Shown here piece by piece: positions 47,749-57,340 of a stretch of 64,000 nt of DNA. The DNA comes from Pseudoalteromonas carrageenovora IAM 12662 (GTDB lineage: Bacteria > Pseudomonadota > Gammaproteobacteria > Enterobacterales > Alteromonadaceae). The notes beneath the pieces were generated by a model, which made no database searches, was not told where the DNA came from, and saw nothing but the letters and a program-made list of their open reading frames with translations. Position 1 is the stretch's first letter. The number at the start of each line of letters is the position of its first letter. The stretch is from contig NZ_LT965929.1 in NCBI RefSeq assembly GCF_900239935.1, positions 659,001 through 723,000 of the forward strand, written 5' to 3'. The translations under genes were made by a program, and so were the position numbers.

Positions 47749-48522
47749 TTAACTTAGTCTTAACTGCTTTAAACTAAAGCCTAAATTTATATCGGTACGC
47801 AAACTAACCAAGTGTTTTGAAATAACATACATATCCATATTAGCGGCAAGCTTATTTTTAATACTAGGGGTTAAAGAGTCATCCTCTAGCGCTTGCTCAA
47901 TAGAGCTATAGTTATTTACTAATTGCTGCGCAGACTTTGTGCCAATACCTTTAACGCCAGGTATATCATTGGTTTTATCGCCTGCTAGAGCCCAAAAATC
48001 AACCAGCTTGTTTTTCTCTACTCCAAAACGATCTTTTATACTTGTCTCGTCAAGGTATAACTTTTTAAAGTAATCGTAAACGGTAATGTAAGAGCCAATA
48101 TGTGGTAAAAACCCTTTATCCGTTGATACTACAATGTTACTTATTTGATTACTGGAGGCCTTGTAAGCAAGCGTTGCTATTATATCGTCAGCTTCATCGT
48201 TAACGGGTTCAAATACAACAATGCCTGTTTGTTCTATTGCCGTTTTAAAATCTACTAATGCGTCTTTTAACATTTGCGGCATTGGTGCGCGTGAATGTTT
48301 GTAATCTTTGTAAAAATGGTATCGCCAGCTTCTATCTCCATCAAAGACCGCAATAGCATGTGTTGCATTACTACTTTTAAGTAGTTTTTTACATGCGTGG
48401 GCAACACGTGAGCAGCATATTTCAATCATTTGTGCATCACTGTGGTGTTTTTGATTAGCATCAACAGCGTAAATGCGCCTAATTAAATTAAGCGCATCAA
48501 TAAGAAGTAATTGGGGTTTCAA
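47749..48522 (-). CDS. xni: Flap endonuclease Xni (ExoIX-like 5'-3' nuclease)
   Basis: 257 aa, a stand-alone 5'-nuclease domain like that of PolA. LLLIDALNLIRRIYAV has the first metal Asp, the FDGDRSWRY region follows, NDEADDIIATLA and VVSTDKGF complete the acidic site, and the helix-hairpin-helix IPGVKGIGTKSAQQLVNN binds DNA. E. coli Xni lacks part of the usual acidic set; I did not count all residues here. It is 10 bp after ppnN, the same neighbourhood as in other gammaproteobacteria. Confidence 0.92.
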   Translation of the reverse strand: MKPQLLLIDALNLIRRIYAVDANQKHHSDAQMIEICCSRVAHACKKLLKSSNATHAIAVFDGDRSWRYHFYKDYKHSRAPMPQMLKDALVDFKTAIEQTGIVVFEPVNDEADDIIATLAYKASSNQISNIVVSTDKGFLPHIGSYITVYDYFKKLYLDETSIKDRFGVEKNKLVDFWALAGDKTNDIPGVKGIGTKSAQQLVNNYSSIEQALEDDSLTPSIKNKLAANMDMYVISKHLVSLRTDINLGFSLKQLRLS

Positions 48523-48532
48523 ACTATATAAC

Positions 48533-49876
48533 TCATGCTTTTATTTTGTAACACGGAATATATTTACTACCAGGGAGTTTCATTCTACCTTGGTCAACAA
48601 ATGCTTGTAGTAGTTTATCCATATCGGTCATTAAGGCCGGCTCGCCACTTAAAATATAAGGCCCATTTTGTTTAATGGCTTTTATACCTTCATCTTTTAC
48701 ATTACCGGCAACTATACCTGAAAACGCACGGCGTAAATTAGCCGCTAATTGTTGCTTGGGTTGTTCAAGATGTAAGTCGAGGTTTGCCATATTTTCGTGA
48801 GTAGGGGCAAACGGTTGCTGAAAATCGTTATCAATTTTAAGTGTCCAATTAAAGTAGTAAGCATCACCTTCACTTTTACGATAATTTCGTACACTTGCCA
48901 TGGCAGACTTTAGCTTTTGGCCAACGAGTTCAGGGTTATCTATGATCACTTCAAATTTATCGAGTGCTTGCGTGCCTAAAGTCATTTCAATAAATTGGCA
49001 AAGCTCATTAAAATACGCTTCACTTTCTTTTGGCCCTGTTAAAATTACAGGTAAACACTGCTTAGCGTTATCTGGGTGAAGTAAAATCCCTAAAAGATAT
49101 AGTAATTCTTCTGCTGTACCTGCACCACCAGGGAAAATAATAATTGCGTGGGCTGTTCTTATAAATGCTTCTAAGCGTTTTTCAATGTCAGGTAAAATAA
49201 CAAGTTCATTTACGATCGGGTTTGGTGGCTCAGCAGCAATAATGCTTGGCTCGGTTAACCCTAAATAACGATTATCGGTATTTCGCTGTTTAGCATGACC
49301 AATAGTTGCACCTTTCATTGGGCCTTTCATGGCACCAGGGCCGCAACCTGTACAAATATTTAAACCACGTAGGCCAAGTTCATAGCCAACTTGCTTAGTG
49401 TATTTGTATTCAATTTCGTTAATTGAGTGGCCGCCCCAACAAACTATCATGCTTGGCTCGCTATTTACTCTCAAAGCGCCTGCATTTCTAAGCATATCAA
49501 AAACCATATGTGTGATAGCTTTTTGCTCTTTAAGATCCTTTTCATATTTTTGGCAAATAAATAAAATGTCACGAATAACCGAAAAAATATGTTCGTGAAT
49601 ACCTGTAATTATTTCGCCATCAACAAAAGCTGTTTCGGGTGGGTTTTCAAGTTCAATTTTAATACCACGTTCACGGCTAACTAATCGAATGTCGAAGTCT
49701 TGATATTTGTCATAAATTTCGTTGCTTGAATCGGTATGGCTACCTACATTAAGAACTGCAAGCGCACAGTTTCTAAATAACTTATAACGCTCGCTAGCGG
49801 AAGATTTCTCTAATAAATCAACTTCTAATTGCGACAGTAAATCTAAAACCCCAGTAGGGTTTAACTGTATTAACAT
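48533..49876 (-). CDS. ppnN: Pyrimidine/purine nucleotide 5'-monophosphate nucleosidase (PpnN/YgdH)
   Basis: 447 aa (E. coli 454). It cleaves the N-glycosidic bond of nucleoside monophosphates and is activated by (p)ppGpp in E. coli. The central LOG-like domain has VCWGGHSINEIEYKYTKQVG, NICTGCGPGAMKGPMKG and the PGGxGTxxE motif in IIFPGGAGTAEELLYLLGIL; N- and C-terminal domains typical of PpnN are present. The start at 49876 has AAGGAG upstream; the longer frame to 50050 overlaps the diguanylate cyclase gene. Confidence 0.94.
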   Translation of the reverse strand: MLIQLNPTGVLDLLSQLEVDLLEKSSASERYKLFRNCALAVLNVGSHTDSSNEIYDKYQDFDIRLVSRERGIKIELENPPETAFVDGEIITGIHEHIFSVIRDILFICQKYEKDLKEQKAITHMVFDMLRNAGALRVNSEPSMIVCWGGHSINEIEYKYTKQVGYELGLRGLNICTGCGPGAMKGPMKGATIGHAKQRNTDNRYLGLTEPSIIAAEPPNPIVNELVILPDIEKRLEAFIRTAHAIIIFPGGAGTAEELLYLLGILLHPDNAKQCLPVILTGPKESEAYFNELCQFIEMTLGTQALDKFEVIIDNPELVGQKLKSAMASVRNYRKSEGDAYYFNWTLKIDNDFQQPFAPTHENMANLDLHLEQPKQQLAANLRRAFSGIVAGNVKDEGIKAIKQNGPYILSGEPALMTDMDKLLQAFVDQGRMKLPGSKYIPCYKIKA

Positions 49877-49934
49877 CGGCGTTCTCCTTGAGGCTAAAAT
49901 AGTAAACTGCGTGGTAATAAATAAACAACATTTA

Positions 49935-51470
49935 TTACTTACTAGTACAAAGGCGATCCCGACCAGAATTTTTTGCTTCGTAAAGGGCGTCATCTGCTCT
50001 ATCAAATGCTTTGAGCGGGGTATCGCCTTTTTTAAATTGAGTCGCACCAACAGAAATAGTGATCTCTATTTGTTTTTCTCTAAATTTAAAAGGAATATTT
50101 TTAATAACCTTTCTAACCTTATCAAGCGGAAGTGCGGCGTTTTCTAGCGATACACCCGGCATTAATAATACAAATTCTTCACCGCCGTAACGGGCTATAA
50201 AATCAGATTTTCTTACCGACTTTTGCAGTGCTTTAGAAATAACCTGTAATGTAATATCACCCGCTGTGTGGCCAAATCGGTCATTTATTGATTTAAAATG
50301 GTCTACATCAATCACCGCAAGGGTAACATCTGATGGTTGCACATTAAATAGGTGCATTTCATGATTGTAGCGCTCGTCAAAGGCAGCGCGATTAGGTAAT
50401 TTTGTAAGCCCATCAAGTAAGCTTTTAAAACGTTGTTCGTTTAAGCGTTTTTTATACGTTGTTAACTTGCTTTCTAGGGTAACAATTCGTTTTGTAATGC
50501 TATCAAAACTAGAAACAAGCATTTGACGGTCTTCTTGTTCTAATTTTTCTTTGGCGATGAAGTCTTCACTCAAAGATTTTAATTCGTTATCAACAAGCTC
50601 TTTTAACGATGAGATTGAGGTGGCCTGTTGAGTTTGCTCATTGAGATTTTTAATTTTACTTTCAATGCTTTTGTTTAAAATATTAAACTCAACATTCATT
50701 GATTCAGAGTGTTTACTGGTAGATACAATCGAGTGATGTAGCTCTTCTAATGTTTGATTAAGTGAAGTTAAAAAACTTTGAGCTGACTGACGTTCTTTAT
50801 TAATATTTTTTACGATAACGCTTATTATTTTTATTGCAGCATCAAGAAGGTTTTCTAGGCTGTCGCTATCAGTGATTGTATTTTTTATTACTTTTATTTG
50901 ATCCGTCGACTCATCTTCAAGAACTAACTCATTGGCAAGCTCTAACAATTGCTTTGCCATTTGTGAGGATACTGAGCCGCCTTCACCTTGGTTTGCTGCT
51001 AGTTTGGTTTGAAGAGCTTGATGATAAAAGCTAATGAGTTGATCTAATAAAGGGATATAGTCGTGCGTAGACTGAACGTTATTTATTTCATGATCTAATA
51101 AGTGACGCAAAGTACGACGCGTTTCATCTGGTAAGCCTTTTGTTTTTTGTAGTTGCTTACCTGCGCTTTGAACACTCGTAAATAAATCTCTTTGCTGCGC
51201 TAGTTGAACTGCCTCTTGGTTTTGTAATAGGCCAACCAGTTCGTCAATTAGTGGTGATAAATTTTCAAAACTAACCCCTTTTACTAATGCAGAACGAAAC
51301 CTAGCTAATCTATTATCAAGCTCTGTGTCTAGGCCTTTACAGCTCAAAGACAATTTTGCAGCTAAATTAGATAAAATATCAACTTGGTGTTTTCGCGCAG
51401 TTTCTACTGCCATACGAGCATCAATAGCTTGTTTCAACTTTTTATCTGTAGCTTTAGATTTTTCAGTCAC
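49935..51470 (-). CDS. Diguanylate cyclase with long coiled-coil N-terminus
   Basis: 511 aa, cytoplasmic. About 340 residues of helical, coiled-coil-rich sequence precede the GGDEF domain (LLDGLTKLPNRAAFDERYNH; DVDHFKSINDRFGHTAGD). The active site is GGEEF, a functional variant, with the inhibitory I-site RKSD exactly five residues before it. It should therefore make c-di-GMP under product control. No known sensor domain is recognised, so dimer control through the coiled coil is likely. Upstream of ppnN on the same strand with a 58-bp gap. The architecture resembles P. aeruginosa DgcP, but homology is not asserted. Confidence 0.92.
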   Translation of the reverse strand: MTEKSKATDKKLKQAIDARMAVETARKHQVDILSNLAAKLSLSCKGLDTELDNRLARFRSALVKGVSFENLSPLIDELVGLLQNQEAVQLAQQRDLFTSVQSAGKQLQKTKGLPDETRRTLRHLLDHEINNVQSTHDYIPLLDQLISFYHQALQTKLAANQGEGGSVSSQMAKQLLELANELVLEDESTDQIKVIKNTITDSDSLENLLDAAIKIISVIVKNINKERQSAQSFLTSLNQTLEELHHSIVSTSKHSESMNVEFNILNKSIESKIKNLNEQTQQATSISSLKELVDNELKSLSEDFIAKEKLEQEDRQMLVSSFDSITKRIVTLESKLTTYKKRLNEQRFKSLLDGLTKLPNRAAFDERYNHEMHLFNVQPSDVTLAVIDVDHFKSINDRFGHTAGDITLQVISKALQKSVRKSDFIARYGGEEFVLLMPGVSLENAALPLDKVRKVIKNIPFKFREKQIEITISVGATQFKKGDTPLKAFDRADDALYEAKNSGRDRLCTSK

Positions 51471-51674
51471 CTAAGCATACCGCCATTGTATTAGTTTCAT
51501 TAAGTTCAGTTTACAACAAAATTTTATTAAGTGTAGTTATCTAGTAAAAAACTTATAAAATTTAAAGTCATAGTACGTATAAACTCGTATACAGGGCAAT
51601 TTGTCGTATTTAATTCACTTTTAAATAGGGGCTTGTTAGTCTTATAGGTAATTAAGTTTCCACTAAGAGTCTCT

Positions 51675-53462
51675 ATGAAAAAGTTATTAGCCCTATCTAT
51701 TTTAGCTGCGTGTTCAGCACCTGTATTTGCCGATGTAAATTATTCTTTAAACATATCGCAGCCACAACATCATTTAGGTGATGTAAGTGTAGAGTTTCCA
51801 AAAACAGCGCAAGCACATCTTGATATAAAACTTCCTGCGTGGCGCACGGGTCGCTATGAAATGCTTAACCTAGCCAATGGTGTACGTTATTTCAAAGCAC
51901 AAGGTGATAATGGTGAAGCACTAAAATGGGAAAAAATTGATCACAGTACGTGGCGAGTTCATTTAACTGAACCAACTCAAGTAAGCGTAGATTATCAAGT
52001 GTATGCAAATGAGCTTGGTAAGCGTGCACGTCACATTGACGACAGCCATGCATTTATAGATGCGTCAGGCTTTTTTATGTTTAGTGAATCATTTCGCCAA
52101 GAGCCAGTAACCGTTAATTTAGACGTGCCTAAAAAGTGGCGCTCTGTATCGGGGATGGATAATTTAAAAGGGAAAAATAGTTTTAAAGCGGCCGATTATG
52201 ATGTGCTTGTAGATTCACCTATCGAAACGGGTATTAACCAACTACATACTTTTGAAGTAGATAATCGAGAATATGATTTAGTGGTATGGGGTGATGGTAA
52301 CTACGATGTAGATTTAATGCTAAGTGATTTAAAAAAATTAGTGGCTACAGGCAATGTAATTTGGGATAGCTACCCTTATGAACGTTATGTATTTATGGTA
52401 CACGCTACGTCGGGTGCTGGTGGTGCAACTGAGCATTTAAACTCAACAATTATTCAACGTCCACGTGACCGATTTGGTAGCCGCGAAGATTACCTAGCAT
52501 TTATTAGCACCGCTGCGCATGAGTTTGTTCATACGTGGAATGTTAAAGCATACCGCCCTCAAGGTTTGGTGCCTTACGATTACACTAATATGAACTATTC
52601 AAAACTGCTTTGGATTGCAGAAGGTTCAACAAGTTATTTTGAAGATCACTTATTAGTTCGCTCGGGTATAGAAACAACCGACGAATTTTTTAAAGTGATG
52701 AGTAAAACTATTAATCGACACTTACAAACACCAGGTCGAGAAGTACAAAGTGCAAGTGAAACAAGCTTTGATAAATGGATTAATCAAGGTGGCGATCACG
52801 CACGTAACTACAGCACCAATATTTACTCAGAAGGCTCGTTACTTTCATTAGCTTTAGATATCGACTTACTTGAAAAAAGCCAAGGTAAAATTAGTTACCG
52901 CGACGTACATAAGGCACTTTATAACAACCATAAGATGCCTGCCGGCTTTACACAAACTGATGTGCTAAATATTTTAGAAAATCTAACCGGCCGTGATTAT
53001 TCAACCTGGTGGGAAGAAAATGTAGACTCTCCAGCAAATATTAACTTTGATGAGCTACTTGCTAAGGTTGGTTTAAAACTTGAGCGTCCTGAAAAAGCTA
53101 AAGTAGTTGCAAGCATTGATGCAACGGCTAAAAACACAGGCGAGCTGTTAACTCTTAGCTACGTTAAACGCGGTGGTAGTGCATGGCAGGCGGGTTTAAC
53201 AACCGACGACAAGATTGTTGCTATTAACAAGCAACATGTAGGCAAAGATCTAAAAAGTAGCCTAGAAACATTTAATGCGGGCGATAAGGTGACAATTGAT
53301 TATATTCGTCGAGATAAACTTGAAAGCTTAACGTTAGTTTTATCTAAAAATTACGATAAACCTAAAAAAGTAGTTGCTGATAAAGAGGCAACACCTGAGC
53401 AAAAAGCACTATTTAAAGCATGGATTGGCGTGGAACATCCAAATGATGTGACAAAAAATTAA
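51675..53462 (+). CDS. M61-family metallopeptidase with PDZ domain (glycyl aminopeptidase type)
   Basis: 595 aa, exported (signal KKLLALSILAACSAPVFA). The N-terminal beta domain of M61 is followed by the catalytic domain with GGATEHLNSTI and the zinc motif HEFVHTW (His282, Glu283, His286) and the downstream Glu in EGSTSYFEDHLL. A C-terminal PDZ domain occupies about residues 480-565 (VKRGGSAWQAGLTTDDKIVA). The family removes N-terminal Gly/Ala from peptides in the periplasm or outside. Single gene with its own terminator. Confidence 0.92.
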   Translation: MKKLLALSILAACSAPVFADVNYSLNISQPQHHLGDVSVEFPKTAQAHLDIKLPAWRTGRYEMLNLANGVRYFKAQGDNGEALKWEKIDHSTWRVHLTEPTQVSVDYQVYANELGKRARHIDDSHAFIDASGFFMFSESFRQEPVTVNLDVPKKWRSVSGMDNLKGKNSFKAADYDVLVDSPIETGINQLHTFEVDNREYDLVVWGDGNYDVDLMLSDLKKLVATGNVIWDSYPYERYVFMVHATSGAGGATEHLNSTIIQRPRDRFGSREDYLAFISTAAHEFVHTWNVKAYRPQGLVPYDYTNMNYSKLLWIAEGSTSYFEDHLLVRSGIETTDEFFKVMSKTINRHLQTPGREVQSASETSFDKWINQGGDHARNYSTNIYSEGSLLSLALDIDLLEKSQGKISYRDVHKALYNNHKMPAGFTQTDVLNILENLTGRDYSTWWEENVDSPANINFDELLAKVGLKLERPEKAKVVASIDATAKNTGELLTLSYVKRGGSAWQAGLTTDDKIVAINKQHVGKDLKSSLETFNAGDKVTIDYIRRDKLESLTLVLSKNYDKPKKVVADKEATPEQKALFKAWIGVEHPNDVTKN

Positions 53463-53501
53463 ACTCAGTTTTTATAGTGTTTAAATATAAATAACTACCA
53501 T

Positions 53502-53529
53502 TAAAAAAAGAGCTTCGGCTCTTTTTTTG
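53502..53529 (+). terminator. Rho-independent terminator after the M61 gene
   Basis: AAAAAAAGAGC / GCTCTTTTTTT stem with a TTCG tetraloop. Confidence 0.92.
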
Positions 53530-53642
53530 TTTTGCATAATGACGTATAAAATGTATATGGAAATTTAACATTAAAGTTAAATCTAATTATTATTTAGTAT
53601 TTCTCTATTATTAAATAAAATTATTATGGATATAGCCTCAAA

Positions 53643-55733
53643 ATGAAATCAGATAACCCGACTTCAAACTTAACCCATCAATTTGTAATTAACGACTATT
53701 TGCATCAGTTATTTGATGCAGTAAATGTTATTTCTGTTCAAGGTTATGACAATGAACGTCGTGTTATTTATTGGAATGAAGGCAGTGAGCGACTTTATGG
53801 CTATACCAAAGAAGAAGCCATAGGGCAAAAAATAGAAGATCTTATAATTCCAGAGCCAATGTGTGAATTTGTTATTGAAGCGCACAGTGATTGGGTAAAA
53901 AAAGATATAGAAATTCCAGCATCTGAAATTATCTTACAAGACAAGGATGGAAACAACGTATCGGTTTTTTCCAGCCATGTTATGTTTACAAATCAATATA
54001 ATACAAAACAAATGTACTGTATTGATATCGATTTGTCGGATGTGAAAAAAGCACAAGCAGAGGCTTCATTTAATGAGGATATGCTAAAAACCATTTTTGG
54101 GGCAATCCCTGATTTATTTTTCTTGATGGAAAATGATGGAACTATCCTAGAGTATCATGCGAGCAATGAAACCGATCTTTATACCAAGCCAAAGCAGTTT
54201 ATTGGTAAAAAGATGGGAGATGTATTACCTGAGGAAGTAGCCAAAAAATTTGAAACTTATATCAGCCTTGTATTAGAAAAAGAGCAGATGATGAGCTTTA
54301 AATACGAGCTAGCTTTGCTCCATGGGCTCGTTTTTTTTGAAGCAAGAATAAATAAAATAACAGAACATAATCAGTTAATGGTTATTATTCGAGATATTAC
54401 AGAACAGCATAAAGCAGATGAAATAATTAGACATCAAGCGTATTACGATAGTCTAACTTTACTCCCAAATCGTTTTTTAGCACTTGATCGTTTGTCGCAA
54501 TTACTTATTGAAGCACAAAGAAATAACGAGAAAGCGGCAGTACTGTTTTTGGATTTAGATGACTTTAAAAAAATAAATGACTCTTTAGGCCATGAAACAG
54601 GAGACAAACTTTTAATTGAATCAGCGCAGAGGCTGCAAGAGGCACTTCGAAAAGACGACACGGTAGGGCGCCTAGGTGGAGATGAGTTTATCGTATTGCT
54701 ACGAGGTATAACTGATCACCATGCAGCGCTAAAAATTACTGAAAAACTGCTTAATAACTTTAGAGCCCCTTTTAAAGTTGAAGGCCGAGAGCACATACTT
54801 ACAGCGAGTATTGGTGTAGCCATATATCCTGAAAATGGTACAACAGTTGCTGATTTATTACGAAATGCCGATACAGCAATGTATCAAGCAAAATCATATG
54901 GTCGTAATACTTATTCATTTTTTACTAAAAAAATGAATGTAATTATTCAGCGCCGACTAGTAATAGAAGAGCAGATGCGTGACGCCCTTGAACGCAATGA
55001 ATTCGAGCTATTCTACCAGCCCCAATTTGACGCCAAAAATAAACACATCATTGGTGCAGAAGCGTTATTACGTTGGCATAACCCTGTGTTAGGTAATGTA
55101 ACACCTGATGAGTTTATACCTATTGCCGAAAATACAGGATTAATTGTACCTATTGGCAAGTTTGTAATTAGCCAAGCTTTACACTTTTTAAACACATGGC
55201 AAAGTACCTGTAAACGCCAACAAAAATATACAATGGCTGTTAACTTATCTCCTCGCCAATTTAGAGACGTAGGACTACTCAGTTTTATTCAAAACTCATT
55301 GAGTGAAGCAAACGTAAATCCCGAAAGTTTAGAGCTTGAAATAACTGAGGGAGTATTGATGAGTTGCCACACAAATGTTGTTGATATACTGACCGAAATT
55401 ACAGCGTTAGGCATTTACTTATCAATGGATGACTTTGGTACAGGTTATTCGTCATTGAGTTATTTGAGAGAATACCCTTTTAATGTACTCAAAATAGATA
55501 GAAGTTTTATTGATGGCATTGTGCTAAACAATGAAGATTGTAATCTCGTAAAGGCAATTATTGCCATGTCGCACAGCTTAGGACTGACAGTTGTTGCCGA
55601 AGGTGTAGAAACAAAAGAGCAGCATACTTTATTGAACGAATTGGGTTGTGATTTTATGCAAGGCTTCTATTTTAGTAAACCAATACCAGCAGAACAGTTT
55701 CTTGATTTTTCGATGAATTTTGATAAAAAGTAA
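53643..55733 (+). CDS. PAS-PAS-GGDEF-EAL c-di-GMP signalling protein
   Basis: 696 aa without membrane helices. PAS 1 is at about residues 20-130 (VISVQGYDNERRVIYWNEGS, LYGYTKEEAIGQ), PAS 2 at about 145-255. The GGDEF domain has an intact GRLGGDEF with I-site RKDD five residues before it. The EAL domain keeps GAEALLRWHNP, ITEGVL, MDDFGTGYSSLSYL, KIDRSF and AEGVETKEQ, so both cyclase and phosphodiesterase look competent. The PAS domains suggest control by a small ligand, redox state or oxygen; no heme-binding residue was identified. Single gene. Confidence 0.93.
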   Translation: MKSDNPTSNLTHQFVINDYLHQLFDAVNVISVQGYDNERRVIYWNEGSERLYGYTKEEAIGQKIEDLIIPEPMCEFVIEAHSDWVKKDIEIPASEIILQDKDGNNVSVFSSHVMFTNQYNTKQMYCIDIDLSDVKKAQAEASFNEDMLKTIFGAIPDLFFLMENDGTILEYHASNETDLYTKPKQFIGKKMGDVLPEEVAKKFETYISLVLEKEQMMSFKYELALLHGLVFFEARINKITEHNQLMVIIRDITEQHKADEIIRHQAYYDSLTLLPNRFLALDRLSQLLIEAQRNNEKAAVLFLDLDDFKKINDSLGHETGDKLLIESAQRLQEALRKDDTVGRLGGDEFIVLLRGITDHHAALKITEKLLNNFRAPFKVEGREHILTASIGVAIYPENGTTVADLLRNADTAMYQAKSYGRNTYSFFTKKMNVIIQRRLVIEEQMRDALERNEFELFYQPQFDAKNKHIIGAEALLRWHNPVLGNVTPDEFIPIAENTGLIVPIGKFVISQALHFLNTWQSTCKRQQKYTMAVNLSPRQFRDVGLLSFIQNSLSEANVNPESLELEITEGVLMSCHTNVVDILTEITALGIYLSMDDFGTGYSSLSYLREYPFNVLKIDRSFIDGIVLNNEDCNLVKAIIAMSHSLGLTVVAEGVETKEQHTLLNELGCDFMQGFYFSKPIPAEQFLDFSMNFDKK

Positions 55734-55771
55734 GATTAAACACTCGATTGTAACAATTCACTATTTTAGCA

Positions 55772-56400
55772 ATCGTTTGGCCAGCTAAGTCAAAGCAAGA
55801 CCCATTTGTGCAGTACGCCAAAGCAATCTTTAAAGTATCGAAAGCTGAGGAAGATAAACCAAAAGCACTTACAGGTAAATTACAAGCAGCTCGCCAGAGC
55901 TAATGAGCGCAATCATTGCGCTTAACAAAGCTAAAAACAAACCTGTATACGCCGATGCCAACAGCACATTACGTGTAACCTATGGTGCCGTAGGCGGCTA
56001 CTCACCTCAAGATGGCTTGGTAGCAACACCCTTTACATCGCTTGAAGGATTACTCGCTAAAAACACTGGTGTTGACCCATTTAATGCACCTAAAAAGTTA
56101 CAAGAGCAAATTAAAGCCAAACTTTACGGTGACTATACAGGTGGCATGAATACAGTGCCCGTTAACTTTTTATCTAATGTAGACACTACTGGTGGTAACT
56201 CAGGCTCGCCAACACTTAACGGTAAAGCAGAGCTTGTTGGTTTACTGTTTGACGGTGTTTACGAAAGTATTATTGGTGACTGGGATTACAACCCTGAGCT
56301 TAATCGCTCAATCCACGTTGATTCACGCTATATGTTGTGGGTAATGGATAAAGTAGATAATGCACAAAACTTGTTAGACGAAATGACAATCGTAAAATAA
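55772..56400 (+). pseudogene. C-terminal remnant of an S46 dipeptidyl peptidase (DPP7/DPP11 family)
   Basis: Only about the last 200 residues of a protein normally about 700 aa long. DPFVQYAKAIFKVSKAEEDK and LQAAR in one frame are followed by a one-base shift near 55898-55902 and then MSAIIALNKAKNKPVYADA. The nucleophile motif TTGGNSGSPTLNGKAELVGL is present. The catalytic His and Asp of the N-terminal half are missing, so the remnant cannot be active. The reading frame 55903-56400 may be annotated as a protein but has no proper start region. It borders the cassette array, whose arrival may be linked to the loss. Confidence 0.85.
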
Positions 56401-56423
56401 GTAATTAGTGAGACAACAGAAGG

Positions 56424-56452
56424 GCGCTTACCGCAAAGGAAGCGCTTTTTTT
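56424..56452 (+). terminator. Terminator of the S46 remnant
   Basis: GCGCTT-A-CC / GG-A-AGCGC stem with a short loop and a run of seven T, 23 bp after the stop. On the other strand this sequence encodes the last residues of the 83-aa cassette ORF. Confidence 0.8.
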
Positions 56453-56679
56453 GCCTCCCGTGTAATTGAGACGAGCTTACATAGGGAGAAGTTATCAAAC
56501 GACTCTGCCAAAACGAGAACCAGCAATAGAAATAATAGAAAAACAATACCGTTATTAATCTCACCTTTTGGCTCAACTACAACATAATTAAAAAGTACCA
56601 TTGCGGCTAAAAGGAAGCAGAATATTGAAATTAATACTCTTACAAATGTAGATGCTCCTTTTTCTTCGGATTTACTCAT
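56428..56679 (-). CDS. Small membrane protein in a truncated integron cassette
   Basis: 83 aa with two hydrophobic helices (VRVLISIFCFLLAAMVLF and GIVFLLFLLLVLVLAES). No family recognised. Its ATG lies 15 bp after the GTTAGC edge of the attC site at 56694-56792, as expected for a cassette gene. No attC follows, and the last residues (EAKKALPLR) are read from the host S46 terminator, so the cassette is cut and the protein end is fused to chromosomal sequence. Confidence 0.5.
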   Translation of the reverse strand: MSKSEEKGASTFVRVLISIFCFLLAAMVLFNYVVVEPKGEINNGIVFLLFLLLVLVLAESFDNFSLCKLVSITREAKKALPLR

Positions 56680-56693
56680 ATCTTCCCTTGTAC

Positions 56694-56792
56694 TGCTAAC
56701 GCCTCAATCAGAGGAAAAAATTGTTGGTTAAAATTAGCGACGCAGGAGCAAAAGCCAACTGTTATTTGTCCTGCTTTACCGACTTGTTAAGT
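56694..56792 (-). repeat. attC site 1
   Basis: 99 bp. On the minus strand it runs from ACTTAAC (R'' box, RYYYAAC) to GTTAGCA (R' box, approximate). The arms CAGGACAAATAACAGTTGG and CCAACAATTTTTTCCTCTG pair imperfectly, leaving an apical GCTCCTGCGTCGCTAATTTT region. The sequence is of the type found in Vibrio and other marine cassette arrays. The stop codon of the 56792 gene overlaps its edge. Confidence 0.8.
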
Positions 56793-57340
56793 TACCTGTT
56801 TAGACGGTATAAGCCACATTCATTAGCCCATTTTTCAATTTTATCTGCATGCGTAGGATTACGTAAATAGAAAACATTGGTGTCGTCCCAGCTTTCAAAA
56901 TACACAGCTTCTAACTCAGGCAACACCAATTTATAAAAATGACTACTATCTACATTGTGCTGAGCGCACATTAGATAACTTGCTTTAGCAGTGTCTGATC
57001 TAAATTTGCGAAACTGCGGTTTGGCTGAACTCCAACGACCTTTGAATGTAAAGTTTAAAACTTCGGTATTTTCGATTAGTTGCTTCGCAAATTTAACGAA
57101 CTTTGAATCTCTACTTTGTTGCTCCTCTTCAGAAACATCGGATAAGTATTTTATTGAGTCTTCTGCTCCCAACCAACGATCGAAAACTGAAACCGCCATG
57201 TAAGTGTATGCATCGGTTTCTTCCACAGCACACAACTTATCAAGATCTGGAAATTTTTCACGTAAATATGTTTGATCTTTTTTATCCAATGCTAGAAATT
57301 TACGCATATCTTCCTTGTTCATTAGCTTGTTAAGTGTCAT
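56792..57340 (-). CDS. Cassette-borne hypothetical protein, 182 aa
   Basis: Soluble, acidic/basic mixed and rich in aromatic residues (TFKGRWSSAKPQFRKFRSDT, YFESWDDTNVFYLRNP). No family recognised. It begins one base inside the stop of the acetyltransferase gene (TAATG), so the two share one cassette and are translationally coupled. A second Met at residue 7 is an alternative start. The stop lies at the start of attC site 1. Confidence 0.65.
   Translation of the reverse strand: MTLNKLMNKEDMRKFLALDKKDQTYLREKFPDLDKLCAVEETDAYTYMAVSVFDRWLGAEDSIKYLSDVSEEEQQSRDSKFVKFAKQLIENTEVLNFTFKGRWSSAKPQFRKFRSDTAKASYLMCAQHNVDSSHFYKLVLPELEAVYFESWDDTNVFYLRNPTHADKIEKWANECGLYRLNR

Noticed and set aside
49877..50050. 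N-terminal extension of ppnN to 50050
   Set aside because: It would overlap the 3' end of the diguanylate cyclase gene by over 100 bp; the ATG at 49876 has a clear ribosome site and matches family length.
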